From Nematostella vectensis (taxonomy: Eukaryota > Cnidaria > Anthozoa > Actiniaria > Edwardsiidae): a stretch of DNA of 64,000 nucleotides. The stretch is from the NCBI RefSeq assembly GCF_932526225.1, contig NC_064035.1, positions 4,525,501-4,589,500 on the forward strand. The letters are read 5' to 3'. Positions 12,590-26,300 of this stretch are shown piece by piece. A program made the position numbers and the translations under genes. Under the pieces are notes generated by a model. The model worked only from the letters and a program-made list of their open reading frames with translations. It did not search any database and was not told where the DNA came from. Positions within the stretch are counted from its first letter, which is position 1, and each line of letters begins with the position of its first letter.

Positions 12590-13714
12590 TCTTTGTGGTA
12601 GAGCCAGCTATTTTCTGCCCGGTAGCAGGAAATTATGAATTATTTTAGCACGAGTCTACCATAGCGAAGTACTTAGCGCTTTATCAATTACGTTTCCTCT
12701 CGTCCTTGTCAGAGGTTCTAAGTAACATTGCGCACACGTTAGTACGCACGCTTTGACAATCCCCTGGAGACGGTGAATGGATACCCATCGCACGCAGCGA
12801 AATTGTTCCTACTTCTTGTCAATAAGAAGCACAAACTCAGCCGTGAATAAAAAGATGAAAAGAATCCTGACCGCACTTTACCAGCAGGTGTTGCAAAAAG
12901 CAGTATTGTTTAAAGGAATTCTAAAGAAAGTTTGTAGCATAATTTCTCTGTGTTGACAATAAATGTTCCAAAAAGAGTTGCCAATGTTTACTCTTCCGAG
13001 AGATAACATTGCGAATTGTTCAATCGCGTATTTTTTTGTGTGTGTTTAAGTCTTTTGTTTTTGTTTTGCGGGGAAGATACCTCTCCATTTAGATAATTAC
13101 AACTGTAAAGTGTCGAGCAAATCAATTGATGAATTCGACTAAAAAGCCCATTAAGTAACTGGATCGGATTCAAAGCGTATTGAACGTGGTAAATTTGTTT
13201 TTATGTTTATCTTTTTTTTTTACCAATCAAACATTCGCGGCATCCTCACTGATAGTCAATGGTAGTTAATTTGTCATCAAAGATCTTCTGGATCACTTCT
13301 AAATCGTCTTCTAGTATTTGGTAGATATTTCTCACTTAATTTAAGTTTATATCTTGTTATACTTTTTATAAAACAAATCAAAAGATTTTTACCTTATTGT
13401 CTTTATTCTAAAAGTTAGATAAATTGAATAAATACTATTCGAAGAAAATCGTTTTGAGCATTTATTAAAAAAAACTTTGCTGCTTTTTCTTGTACAAATA
13501 TGTAATTCGTCTAAGAACCTGAGCAATCATTTTGCAGTAGTTCCTGTCACTCTGGTTTGATGCACATCTTCAAGACCATTAAACCGTTAGATTGATTCTT
13601 GCGAATCTCGTTATGTTTATTTTGCATTTTTCTTTTGGCCCGTCCACTTCTCACGGCCGGTACAGGCCGATTAAGGGGACAGCGAGGCCCCCTTTCGATG
13701 TGCTCGCAGTTTTT

Positions 13715-13860
13715 GGCTTATGCTAGAATGCTCGCGCAATTTTTTCCGCCTTGCTCGCATGCTCGCGCAAATTTTTTCGCCGTGCTCGCGCAATTTTTTC
13801 CGCCAAAAAATGCTCGGTCTCGCATAAAAAACTGGGTGCTCGCAAACTCGCAAGTGCTCG
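13715..13860. repeat. Degenerate CTCGCGCAATTTTTTCCGCC repeats
   Basis: Three to four imperfect copies of a short unit around GCTCGCGCAATTTTTTCCGC, mixed with GCTCGCA motifs. The array keeps both strands open and generates Ala/Phe/Arg-rich spurious ORFs. Confidence 0.7.
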
Positions 13861-16800
13861 CCAAAGACCATTTGGGGGCCCTACATCGGGTAAAGGATGC
13901 CGCTATTGCTACTGCGCACATCTCTTGCGCATATAAATCTAAATTCCCGCGAGAATCCCAAACACTTTTGAAGAGGTCGATTTGACTTGCATCTCTCTAC
14001 ATACATTTCAAATAAGGTTGAAATCGGACTCAGCCATTACCTGCGGTAATGGTACATGGATTCTCAAGTGTAACCTTAGCTGTTCAAAATTGATAATTTT
14101 CCCGTACGTACAAGTTCAGCTGGCTTTAGGAAGTATGTCTTTCTCATGTGTTGTTTTGTAGACAATGTTGTAAGACATTGTTGTGCTAATTCAAGCTTGT
14201 GTATACTGTTCATAATTTACATTGTTAGTTTGTTGTTAGTTCGCAATAAAAGCTCAGCTTTGTGTATTTAGAGTGGCATTGTTTCATACAAGGACGTGGA
14301 CGTCTAGACTTGTCCCAAGAAGAAGCTTTCTCTTCCTATCGCTTAACAAGGCGCTGGTTTTAGTCGTATTTCGCACTTCAGGAGATTTTTTTGAAATCTT
14401 AGAAATGAAGCACTCCACCCTTACAACGATGTCAAGATCTTAGATTTATAAAACTGTTTTTTTACTATGAGGAAATTATTCTAGGGACTATAAAACTCAT
14501 GTACTTTCAAGTACATGAAGTGTGTTATGGACATTCTTTGCGAGTTCTTTTAGAGCTACAAACTTAGATAATTAGCACCTCGTTATTTTCTATTGTTTCA
14601 TTGTTCTTAAGTTTTCTTATTATACCATTCCATACTCTGTACAAAGAAGTTGCAAACGGAATATGATAGTCTGCACTTTTCATTCTTATCACTTTTAGTT
14701 CAGCAGGAACCAGGATTCCATCAGTTGTATGGTGTTCGTGGTAGGCTTAGTAGGAGCTTGCGTATGTCAAGGAAATGATTCAAATCAAACTAGTGATCAC
14801 AAGGCCTTGACGCTAGTTAAAATAAAAGCTCTTACCCATTCGATTATTGTACCTCGCCTGAGCTTCTTACCAAAAACAGTGACGTGACAGCATTTGGTAT
14901 CAAAAATCTCCCGCTAAATCTTCTGCCGCCGTCATATCATGGCCGCTTTTTTGTGCAAACATCGTGGTCGCTAACTGTTTACCTATAGCCGTCTAAAACA
15001 TCAATCTTATCTGTAGCAATTAGAAATGATCGTGTTAAAAACAAACAAAAAGACAACTGGGTCACCACCAGCAAACAAGATCGTTGCGTTAAACTCTTTG
15101 TTTTATGAATTGCTAATGATAGCAATGATAGAAAGGAGTTTTGAGACGAGTTCCTCACACTTGCGAAAGCATTCCGATGTCGACGAGGAGACTCGTGGTG
15201 TTTCGGTGAAGAGCAGCTTAGACTAAAGGATAAAAAGATAATATAATTTCTCATACAAGTACCGAGTACGTGCTAGAGGATTAAGTTGGAAATTTGTAGA
15301 TATTAACCGGCTTTTGTTTTATATCTAAATAAGATGTTAAATATCTTACTCGCTATCTTTTATGAGATAAATATGATTCCAAAGTCGAAAAGAGTTTCCC
15401 GTTTAATTAAACACTCCTTGAAATCTGACAAGATGTTCATTCAACACTTGCAAATTACCAAGGACTGACGTAGTTCTCCCTTATTCTAGACATAATACGT
15501 CTGTCTTCCCGCGTCTTTAGTCCTCCCCAATCATAACATACGTCACGCCCCTAGCCTTTAAAAACTTTATTCCAATGATTTCCATTTTGATTGGGATTTT
15601 TTATGGACGTGTTCTAGATCGCGCGAGTCCGCAATGATTCAGTAATTTGTTTATTTATTTCAAAAGTTGATAATTGATTTTAACTGATTGATAATTTTGT
15701 TCAATGGCTTATTTCACTAATTGCCAGTTGGCGATGGTACACGAGATATTACTTTCAAGAAAATTTAAAAACTCCAACATTACGAATCACGAGCACACTC
15801 TCTCTTTTACGAATAAATATATTAACCATATTCTATTTTGTATATATATTTCACAATGGTTCTTTTCTTCTGTTTGTCATAAATGTGACCGTGACACAAT
15901 GTGCAACGAGTAGAGTATTTTCGGGGCACCAGTCGTAACATTTGATTTCTTAATTCTACTTTTTCATACTTCAATGGATAGCATACAGTTGTTAGCTGAT
16001 TTTGACAAAGCAAGGACTAGTTACAGTAGCTGTGGGAAAGAACAATGGGCCCCAGATTTACGCCGAATGCCTCAAGTTTTTTTTTCATGCTTCTTTCTTC
16101 CCTTTCCGTTATTACCCACCCCCATCGCCACAGATTGTTTCGTCCTTCAAAGGGTCCGAAAGGTGCTATCATTGGAGTGGTGCTCTTAGAAAGTGTATAA
16201 TCCCTTTGATAGTACTGTACAAGGGAACTTTCTAGAAAGCTGAAGCACAGACGGAGACAACTATCCTTAAATTAGTCCATATAATTCTCCGCTGTATGAA
16301 TGTTAATATCTTTCTTATTTCCTTTTTTCTAACGCTCTGGGTTTTTTTTGTCCCAACCATGTGATGTGAACAGACCAGAATTTACTCGAAACACTACCAT
16401 TTCATTATGTTCTTATTGTTGCCACTGTTTTTTGTAGTTGGCAAAGCATGTCACTCTAGCAAGGCAAATAAGACAATGTGACAATTTTTTTACCTAGATC
16501 TTACTGTGGAAAAGGCAGAAAGACCAAAAATAACAGGACAATGTCCTCAAAATTTTGATTTTCTTACCTGGTACTTTCAGATAATCCATCAAATCAATAT
16601 GTTCAATTCCTTTAATCCAGGAATTCTTTAGCTTCTAAAGGTGATATTGCCTGTGAAAATAGGGTACCGTAAGCGTCACGATTCGTCAAACAAACTTCCC
16701 CCTACTGGCTGTGTTTTGCTTCCAGGCTAAAGTCCAGCGACGCTACCATACTGTATTATTCTAACACTTGAAAGCAGCCAAGAGATCCCACATCTTCTTG

Positions 16801-17949
16801 ATGAAAGCACAATACCCCAGGAAACAATTGAGTACTATATGATAAACATATGACATCTTGTTAAGGAACAGCATCAGTGAGACATTAAGTGCCGATCCCT
16901 TAACAAATAAACTCTTTCTTTAGCAAACATGACAATTACACTCTCACTCAAGTTTGATATCCCAACGAACGTAAAAGAAAACAATATCAGGCACCACAAG
17001 GTAGTGCTTCTATGCCAGTATTTGATTACACGCGTTGGCAACATTTCAAAACTATGGAATTTTTTAGTATTGGAGCAGTGTCTACACTCAAAGGTAATAG
17101 CTATCTGTACATCACATGCTGATGGTTGTCGGAGATAGCGAGAGAGAGTGCGTTGTTTTGAGTGTCTTTACTCGCGTTATGTCTAGTCCTTCTATACATG
17201 ACAAACAACTCGACGAGTTTTACTGTTATGACTTCCTTAGCCTACCTTGCCTTCTATTTTTTCTGTGCAAATATTAAAAGTTCCCTTAATGCATATTTAG
17301 ATATTTGTCACAAAAGGTGCATTGAACATGGTACCTGTATTGTCCGTGATGGAGAGATCACTGCCGAGCGTGCACTACAGAATGTCTATGTTGCTGCACG
17401 CTTCTCGGAAGACAGGACTAATACTGATGCACCTTACTAGGGAGGTGTATTTTTCAGCATTATATTTAATCACTTGACGTACAAATATGACCCTAATCGA
17501 CACATTTTTCCTTTCCATCTGTCAGCCTAAAAAGGTCAGCGTTTATAAGAGATTTTATCATCTTTTTTTTTTCCCGTAGTCTCAGGAATGATTTCCCTCA
17601 TATTTCATCGAATGTGCTTACTAGACAAAGCTCGGATGGTCGCGTGTAATATCCCAAATGCTAGGCTACCCCAGTTATCGTTTATGGATATGTCCGTCTT
17701 TTTGAGATTTCACAAGAAAAATCATCGCATAAGCGCGGCCCTGCAGAGCTACACAGGTTAAGAGAATGGCCAAAACCATGCGACTCAGGTTTAGGTCAAC
17801 GGTGTCATTGTCACAAGCCGCCAGCCCGCGCTGAGAAACTAGTTCCAATGCCGCGCGTTATTCTACTGGCAAGCATCCGTGGCTTGAAACAATAAGGTCT
17901 ATCTTCGGTACCAGACCCCCACTTCCACGGGAACCCAGGGCGTCGGGCG

Positions 17950-18004
17950 TCGAGGTCAGTGTAACGAGCAGCCTCGTTTTCGCGGCTTGTTACGCTGACC
18001 TCGA
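17950..18004. repeat. Hairpin-forming inverted repeat
   Basis: TCGAGGTCAGTGTAAC pairs with GTTACGCTGACCTCGA around a short GC-rich loop. It is preceded by ACCCAGGGCGTCG, a motif that recurs near 26178 (GGACCCAGGGCGTCG), so it may be the end of a dispersed element. Confidence 0.65.
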
Positions 18005-18360
18005 GAGAATGAGAGAATGTTTGTTTTATGTTTTTTTATATTTTCTACGTCTACAAATATTATACTGGAATTCTAGGATTTCATAGGCAAAAAATAAATA
18101 AAGTGGTTATTTGGCAAAATTTTCAGCCAACCTTACCAAGCGTATGGCGATTGTTTGGGGAAATCGCTGTAAAGAGGGCTATAATTTGCTGCTCCAGTAG
18201 TTACTTTGTCATCTGCACAAGTATGATGAATATCCAGGAGGGAGGAGGTATCTCCAAGGGTTCAATTGTCCTGTGAATATCTATATCAGTCAAATGGAAT
18301 GAAGGTGAAATTATATTTCATGTTATCATCATCATCATTCCTTGAGACAAAGCGCTAAAT

Positions 18361-18444
18361 TAGATGGAGTTCGCAGACGTTTCGAGGTTACTACGTCATC
18401 ATCAGTGTTGCCACTGATGACAAAACGTCTGCGAACTCGATCTA
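18361..18444. repeat. Nested foldback element
   Basis: Outer arms GAGTTCGCAGACGTTT and AAACGTCTGCGAACTC (about 20 bp) flank an inner stem formed by TCATCAGTG and CACTGATGA. It is a compact two-level palindrome, probably a MITE remnant. Confidence 0.75.
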
Positions 18445-19240
18445 TTTTCATCAAATGAGACGACTGAATATAAAAAGAGGCAAAGTGCTAAATTTTATTA
18501 GCCACTAGCAACTTATTGTTGCATTATTGTGCATTAATTTTTTCCCTTGAACCAAGTTCCGATTTCCCTTTGAGGTTCCAGTTATCATGATTCGATTGAC
18601 TGATGACGGCGCAGTACGGTCTAGAGCATATTATATTCCACTGTTAATGCATTTCTCTACCTAAACTACTCCTTAGATAGTCTTTAAACACGGCTGTGGA
18701 AGTGGAAGGGGCTGGAAAGCTTCCCCTTCCCCAGAGATCGGCCATACTGCATGTCTCTTTTTTCTAATAATGCCTTTATGATCTGCTTCGCCTTTTTGGG
18801 GGTTCTGTTCCTAGAAGGGCACGGCTCCTCTGCTTCAGCCATTGAGGCAGTGATTTACAGATTTACACATGACATATCCTAAGTAGTTTCCTATGGATAC
18901 TTGGAGCCAGCTCCAGGGGAGAATTTCTTTAGATACGCCCATGAATATTTTATGCACTCTGTAGGTTGGACAAGGTATTTGTTACTACTTAGCGTGTTCA
19001 TGGGACACTTTAGATTCTGTCGTGAGTGTTGAAGTGCTAAGAAAGCGTGAACTCGACCGCCGGCGGTCAGCAAGTTGAACCTTCTTGCTGCGTTTGATTT
19101 TGGGAGTTCCACCCACTATGTCATCTAGAAAACAACAACCACCATTTTCAAGACCGTGACAGTATCGAGAATATCGATAAAAATCTCATTACTTAGATTT
19201 TCAACATTCTGTGAACTCTCTGCCAAATCGCTTCCTGGCT

Positions 19241-19430
19241 TCCGTCATTCAAACTAACTGAATATTATTAGTTTTTTTTTCTGATTGGTCAGCGCCTTGC
19301 GAGGGGGGGGGGGGGGGGGGGTGATGGAAACAATTTTAGTGCTGGCCAATGCAAACGCTTGTAGCAAAAGGAAGGCCCTTTAGCTGTTGAAAATACTGGC
19401 GAGAGCTCGCAGTGTTGAAAACAGTAGTTA
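19241..19430. repeat. Dispersed repeat, copy 1 of 2
   Basis: About 190 bp sharing blocks with 23195-23363 in the same orientation: CCGTCATTCAAACTAAC at the start, TGATTGGTCA, ACTGGCCAAT-like, GCGAGAGCTC and GTTGAAAAC near the end. A run of G interrupts this copy at 19303-19321. It lies just downstream of the GPCR stop codon. Confidence 0.75.
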
Positions 19431-19439
19431 GACAGGTGT

Positions 19440-21463
19440 TTAAAATTCTTTTGTACCTAGTGTGGTGGTTGGCTTGTTGATTAGCGTGCACGTGATCACG
19501 TGACCGACCCACGTAAGGATGTGCAAAAAACCTTCGCGGTACTTGCGTCTGATAAGCGGATAGAGCCAAGGGTTCACCACGGAGTGGAGCGACGCGAGGC
19601 GAATGGCTGTGAAGTCCGTGAACGCGTCGAACGAAAAGCCTGCCTGGATCATTGTAATTCGTATCTAGGATTGGATGAAAACCAAGAGGAAAACGGTGTT
19701 CAACATTACAACTTTAGCTTTCAGTTGAATTGGAGAATGAATAAAAACTATATTACAAAGGGGGGGGGGGGTTCCATTAAAGGAATTGAAAAAGTCTGTC
19801 GATTTAAAGAGACGTGGAGAGGTATTCTTTAGAGCAATATGCAATATATGGTTTATTGGTCGAGCTTTTTTACATTGCGTGAAATTTTCAAATTTTGAAG
19901 CTTTTATTATATTCTATAATGGAAATCGTTATTCTTCGTTATTGGGAAAGTCTCGCCCTTTTCTCAACAGCATGTAGTTAGTGGTCATTTTTGTATCATA
20001 AACGCGGATTATTTACTAACCGTTAACAATTTTCAGTAGATCCGCGACAATTTGCTGTTGATATATGTGTGGATATGATAATTTTGCTATTTGCTAACTT
20101 TTGAAGACATTTTTTGTAACAAAAAAAACTACTCTTGTGACTCGTTTTATTTTAAATTAGAGAAAGTACAGGTCATTTTTCTCTCATTTATATCACATTT
20201 CATTTGGCTGCCCAAGGGGGGAGATGGTTAAACCCCCTAACCCCTCCCTCGTAGATCCGCTAATGACATTTATATTTCACGATTCAGGCAAACCAAAAAG
20301 CAACTTAATCATCATTTTCCAGCAAACTTTAAATCTCTTTTTAAACTGAAAAAAAAGATAATAATACTTACAAGAAACAAACTCCAACATCCAACGAAGC
20401 CAACCGCAGCCAGACAACTCAGCTTCGCGAAATTTCTTTCCATCTGTCCTGACTGGGAAGAAACCCTATGTACTTTAAGGCCATCTTTATTTTTAGATTT
20501 CTCTTTTGAGTGTGAAGTCTTACGCACTTTGCTTTCGTTCTCGGCACCCTCGTTCACGTTTTCCGTGCACGTGACATTTCCCGGTTCCTGAGATTGCTTG
20601 ATTATTTCTTCTTGTTCATTTCTATCTTTGTTCTCTCTATGGGCTTCTAGGCCTCGCACTTTACTGGGTTCCTTATTTTGCCCTTTCATGGATTGTTTTC
20701 TATGCTCTTTAGTGGCTTCTTTGGGAGTTTTACTAGTTTCCCTCTGTGTCACAGTTGCTTCTTTGTCACCCGTCGTGTTTCTATTTTTAATCTTTCGCAG
20801 AAGTCTCCACGTAAGAACAACTACCGCAAGGTTACAAATCACTACACCTAAAATCGCACAACTCAAAAAACCAATGTAAATATAAACGAGTGCTTTCCCG
20901 TCTATCGTCTCTGCACCCCACTCAAACAAACAAAAAGTCCCGGGAAAGTGAAGCACGTTTCGACCCACTCCGAACGCGGGTAGCAGAGCTATGGTGAGCC
21001 CTGCGGACCCCAGACCGATCCCCGCGACCTTTACCTTCTCTTTATCGTACGTTATGTACTTCTCATAGCAGAAGGGTTTGTGTAAGGCTAAAAGTCTGTC
21101 TATACTCATAACCAACACCAGACAAATAGATACTGTGAAGAGAAAGGTGATGACGGTGGCTTGGTAGTCACACGCTATGTAGTTCCCGACGTACGAACCG
21201 TAAAAATACTTAATGAGCGACTGCGGATAAATAAACGGAAACGTAAGCAAGTCTGTCCAAGCCAGGAAGAGTATCAAGATAGAAGGGATGTTTTTCCTGT
21301 ACTTCAGTATACGGTAAGTGATGATTAACACTAAAATATTTCCTACGAACCCCACGAATCCAGAAAGTAGGAGCGTCACACCGCCTGCCACAAACTGCTC
21401 ATTGGTAAATTCCTCCTGGCCAAATTCACGCCGGTTCATCACAAAATCAAATTGCAATTCCAA
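19440..21463 (-). CDS. Prostanoid receptor-like class A GPCR, two exons
   Basis: Seven-helix plasma membrane receptor of 438 residues. Exons are 20372-21463 (364 codons, donor GTAAGT) and 19440-19664, joining in phase 0 just after TM6. Visible landmarks: GN in TM1 (Asn42), LAWTD in TM2, Cys98 and Cys178 for the TM3-ECL2 disulfide, DRL (122-124) in place of DRY, CWSLF in TM6, and NPWLY (395-399) in TM7. The stretch from the DRL motif through TM5 resembles mammalian EP4, including LLPAFGVG, FPGTFC and the AIRLAS motif of TM7, whose Arg386 aligns with the arginine that binds the prostanoid carboxylate. An intron after TM6 is also typical of prostanoid receptors. Intracellular loop 3 is long (about 110 residues), hydrophilic and Lys/Glu-rich. 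Known prostanoid receptors read DPWxY; here it is NPWLY. The ligand is inferred. A second in-frame ATG lies at residue 9. Confidence 0.85.
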
Positions 21464-23389
21464 CTCTTTACAGAGTTTCCAGCGTTCGTCATGTATCCCT
21501 CATTGCCCGTATTGCAAGAGCTTGGAGGTGGACCAGACGCCTTTCTTGCGCCAGACAACAACAAACACGTTACGTCTAAATTGTTCCAGGTTCTTAATCC
21601 CAGACCTGGATCACAGGAAGGCTTTTTTTCAGTGGTAACCTAGTTAAAATTGGTTCCACAGTGCTTTTGTTTTTCGATTAACTGCCCAGATAATGCGAAT
21701 TAGAAAACTTGCTTTCCCAATTCGCAAAAGCTTGGTCCAAATCATGCCTATAAGGCGGGTTCCAATTTTCTAATCGTAGCCATGACTTGATAGTTATATT
21801 GGAGTAAATATAAACTCCTGCAATCACTGGCGACTCGTATTAGCCAATGAGAGCCTTACCGAGCCCTCGATCGCGCTGGGGCCACCTGTAACAGGTATCA
21901 GTTCTAAGCGCGTTCTGTTTCCCGCCTATACGCCCTAGTTACACACTACGGGATACCTGTGCCAGCTCATGAGCGCGCCACCAGTGGCAGGTAGAGTGAA
22001 GGGAGCGCCGCCATTTTACGCTCGCAAGAAAAAAACCCTACGATAGATGAACACAGATGTTTCTCTGCACCTTTATCTTTATTAATTGAACATACTTAAC
22101 TTAAACTTTCTAATGTACAAGTTTAACAATAAATTAGAGCACGTGAAACATTGGATGTCAAGAGATATCCTGAAAAAATTTTTCCTGCTTTCCGCTAAAT
22201 TTTCAATTCGCAATCTAATGCACAAAACCTAGCTTTTAATGTAAAAAGGGCTACAAACAAAGACGCGTTCTGAATAGGCTATTAAAAAAACTTTATCAAG
22301 CCTGAAACAATTTTCCCAGGAAAGTACTCGGCGCTTCTCGCGAAGAGATATCTCCAATGATCTTAGCAATTACCTCCTAAGATTAGAACTCCCATAAAAT
22401 AAAACAAAAATAACGACTTGTAAAAACACTATTTACATATGACCAAAAATATTACTAAAACCCTCTTTCACTTAAAATATGCAGAGCACAAAATCCATAA
22501 AAAAATAACACTTGACGATATATGTATAAAAAATAAAACCCTAACTAATGTGTTAAAATTATGTTAGAATTATGATCTCGAAATGACTACGCAAGAAGTG
22601 CGTCAGAGAGCAACGCGGTCGCCCGGTGCCGTGACTCACACAATAAAGGCTGATTTCGACAGCGCTATTTGGTCATATGCGACTTGCTCACGAAACCTCG
22701 AGTCGTAAAGTGTAAATCAGCCTACGATCCCGCTACGATGCTCCACTATGAAAGTCGTAGTAATCTATCTAATCTCTATAATGAGCCTTAAGAATGCTTT
22801 AAAAGTCACTTGTTTGGTAGTCCTCTATTTACCCCGAGTATTCCTTTTTAGAGACTAGAAATATTTGTGGTAATGATGAATACTTACTCTTTCCTATATG
22901 AGTTGAATATGTGCTAGAGTTGGTTCATATACCAGTCGCAGTCTATAATAGAGATGCGCTTTTTAAAGACAGTGAAACGAGTCAGTGATAAGTGTCTTGT
23001 GCCTGTTAACACCAGTGATTTAGAACTAGCTCTGCCTCCAGGATTATCGCCAAACTTAATCTACCAATTGTTGATTTATGGCATATCTATCTAAAAGATA
23101 TGGCCCTCATCGATCTATTATCGTACAGCTAGCCTTACTACGATTTTCATCATACTGCGAATTCTCGTCACAACCTGTTATACCACTTTCTGACTCCCGT
23201 CATTCAAACTAACGGAGTTACATTTGGCGGTTTTTGATTGGTCAACGCCAGGTGGCGTGATGTGAAACCATTTCAATACTGGCCAATTAAAACGCTTGAA
23301 TGATTTTTCAGCTGTTGGAAATCGTTGGGCGAGAGCTCTCAAAATGTTGAAAACTGCAGTAAGTTTAGGAAAGCCCTCCGAAGTCGGAT
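21464..23389. other. Intergenic gap, probably including the ELAPOR 3' UTR
   Basis: No coding region is supported. AT-rich sequence at about 22040-22600 includes AATAAA on the minus strand at 22078-22083, a possible far poly(A) site for ELAPOR. The second copy of a dispersed repeat lies at 23195-23363. Confidence 0.45.
23195..23363. repeat. Dispersed repeat, copy 2 of 2
   Basis: Counterpart of 19241-19430 in the same orientation, without the G run. It ends about 27 bp before the ELAPOR stop codon, so like copy 1 it sits immediately 3' of a minus-strand gene. Confidence 0.75.
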
Positions 23390-26300
23390 CTACGGCCTGA
23401 CCATAGTGCTGGTGTCATGGTACACGTCCCCCCCGACATGGCCGAAGTCTTCCTCCTCCTCCTCCAGCTTGCTCATTGGCTTGTTGCGGGTTATCATACT
23501 GTAGTACTTGTAGCGGATTGCGCGGTGCTTCCAGAAGAAGTACCCTGCTACGATGAGTAGCGCGACCACTACCACCACGCCCACCCCGATCAGCACCTTG
23601 TTCACAGATGACTGCACGGTCCTCACCCTCGCCTGGTAAGAACACCTGATCACACGTGGTTTAGTAGAGATTCCTTCCACGTCGCCCCAGCAACCGACCC
23701 TTGGCACGTACGTCACATTTGCTTGTCCGTCCACGCACTGACTCGTGATCAACTCGAAGTCTTCTCGCCGGCATTTTGGGCAAGCATACTTGGAATACCA
23801 CGCGAAGACGTAGCTGCAAGGCGCGCGGTAGACCTGTGTGTAGTTCCCCTCTGGGCCTGGATTCCCTATACCCGCGTTAGGATCACAGATCAGATCGATT
23901 GTTGCGTTCAGTTTCGCGTTGGGTTCGCCTATAAAACAGACAAACGTCTAAATGTCAAAGTTAAAAAAGCATATATCAATTTCTAAATTATTTTACTAAT
24001 ATATATTTGTCAATTCACACCGAAGGTCAGTTTTCGCTCTAGTGAAAGACAACACAGAAGAAATGACATAAAAAATATCAATTTTCCGAAACTATGAAAT
24101 ATACGCTTTTTCCTTCCAGAATGTTGTTCAAAGTTCGCTTTTCTCGAGCGTTTTTAGTATGATATTTACAGGATATTTACAGTGCAAAATGCTTCGAACT
24201 TGAGTCATGTGCGGATCGGACGTTGAAAGTCGTGAAAACGTATGTTTCATTTTTTGACTGTCTTGTCTAGATTATGGGAGAATTTGCGCTTTTGTTGGGG
24301 GATAACCTTTCTAGCAATCAATAGTATTAATAGCACTTGTATAGCATAATTTGCTATATAGTTACCCAATGGTAATGTATAGCACTAGAATAGTAAGTTA
24401 TTGCTATAGTTGCTCACTGGTGTAACACTTGTCTCCGTGCAGGATCTCAACAGTTACTCCAGAACGGATGTCCTTTCGAGGTAGAAAGCCAATAACCTTG
24501 CCAAGGCTCGTGTCTGTTTGCCCCCACCAAGACGTGCGGCAAGCCATGACAGGGAGGCTCTCTCGGACTGAAGACCGCGATTTTCGGAACGTGCAAGAAT
24601 TGTTCTCATGGTTCACAGTGCAAAGGTTGACGTAAAAGCTGGGGTTGTAAGGCGGCCAGCGGTGACTGGAAATGAACCTCTTGCTGCGCTGAGCAGAAGA
24701 TTTTCCACCCGTCTGGTAGGAAAGAACCTCAAACATGGGGCCAAAGTCACGGGACAATTCATTGAGATCATACTCGACCCCCTCGGCTGGTGAAAATGTG
24801 CAGTTGTTGGTCGTGCACCCGTCACGGGTCGGCAGACTCACAGTGTTGGCGCCACACCGCAGACACTCAGAGCTACCAGGCTGAAACCAGACATTTATTA
24901 TAGAGCTATGAGACGTGGTCAGAACGAAAAGAAATGTATTATAGGGCTATGAGATGTGGTCAAAAAAGAAATGTATTATAGGGCTATGAGATGTGGTCAG
25001 AACGAAAAGAAATGTATTATAGGGCTATGAGATGTGGTCAGAACGAAAAGAAATGTTTTATAGGGCTATGAGATGTGGTCAGAACGAAAAGAAATGTATT
25101 ATAGGGCTATGAGATGTGGTCAGAACGAAAAGAAATGTATTATAGGGCTATAAGATGTTGTCAAAAAAGAAATGCATTATAGGGCTATGAGATGTGGTCA
25201 GAACGAAAAGAAATGTATTATAGGGCTATGAGATGTGGTCAGAACGAAAAGAAATGTATTATAGGGCTATGAGATGTGGTCAGAACGTAAAGAAATGTAT
25301 TATAGGGCTATGAGATGTGGTCAGAACGAAAAGAAAGGTATTATAGGGCTATAAGATGTGGTCAAAAAAGAAATGCATTATAGGGCTATGAGATGTGGTC
25401 AGAACGAAAAGATATGTTTTATAGGGCTATGAGATGTGGTCAAAAAAGAAATGCATTATAGGGCTATGAGATGTGGTCAGAACGAAAAGAAATGTATTAT
25501 AGGGCTATGAGATGTGGTCAGAACGAAAAGAAAGGTATTATAGGGCTTTGAGATGTGGTCAGAACGAAAAGAAATGTAATATAGGGCTATGAGATGTGGT
25601 CAGAACGAAAAGAAATGTATTATAGGGCTATGAGATGTGGTCAGAACGAAAAGAAATGTATTATAGGGCTATAAGATGTGGTCAGAACGAAAAGAAATGT
25701 ATTATAGGGCTATGAGATGTTGTCAGAACGAAAAGAAATGTATTATAGGGCTATGAGATGTGGTCAAAAAAGAAATGTATTATAGGGCTATAAGATGTGG
25801 TCAAAAAAGAAATGTATTATAAGGCTATGAGATGTGGTCAAAAAAGAAATGTATTATAGGGCTATGAGATGTGGTCAGAACGAAAAGAAATGTATTATAG
25901 GGCTATGAGATGGTTGAAAAGACATGTACTATTGGGCTATAAGAGAAGTGTTTAAAAGACATACATTGTAGGGGTATGAAACATGGCTTTTTAGTTGTTG
26001 TTTTTTCGTGTAATTCAGTCGCATTTCTGGCTATTCGCGTTTGTTCCAAGGATAACATTCTCCTAAGCACAAATAGACGCGAAGATAGATGTTGGTAACA
26101 AATGTCATTTGCATGCACACGCAGCCCACATGGAAGAGTTTTCTTGGCAAACCTAGCCTATATCATCCTCGTGGACCCAGGGCGTCGCGGAGATCGGGCA
26201 CACAGGGAGCGCGCGAGACTCTATATATAAATTTTACGGCTATAGTATGTCAAAGGTTGATATCGGAGGTCATTTTTAACTACTAAGCATTAACTGGAAG

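Larger units (their letters stand above)
12590..19240. other. Gene-poor stretch of about 6.6 kb
   Basis: I find no gene I can support here. Open frames are short and without family resemblance, including a 92-codon plus-strand frame at 17162-17440 and a 128-codon frame at 13599-13985 that is repeat-derived. Structure seen: short repeats at 13715-13860, a hairpin at 17950-18004 and a foldback at 18361-18444. Undetected small exons or 5' UTRs are possible. Confidence 0.5.

Noticed and set aside
13599-13985. 128-codon plus-strand ORF with hydrophobic start
   Set aside because: Most of it is the degenerate CTCGCGCAA repeat, which is also open on the other strand.
17162-17440. 92-codon plus-strand ORF with hydrophobic N-terminus
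   Set aside because: No recognisable homologue, no supporting splice or regulatory context.
18891-19112. 73-codon minus-strand ORF (ELPKSNAARRFN)
   Set aside because: Short, no family match, and no splice partner; could be a repeat fragment.
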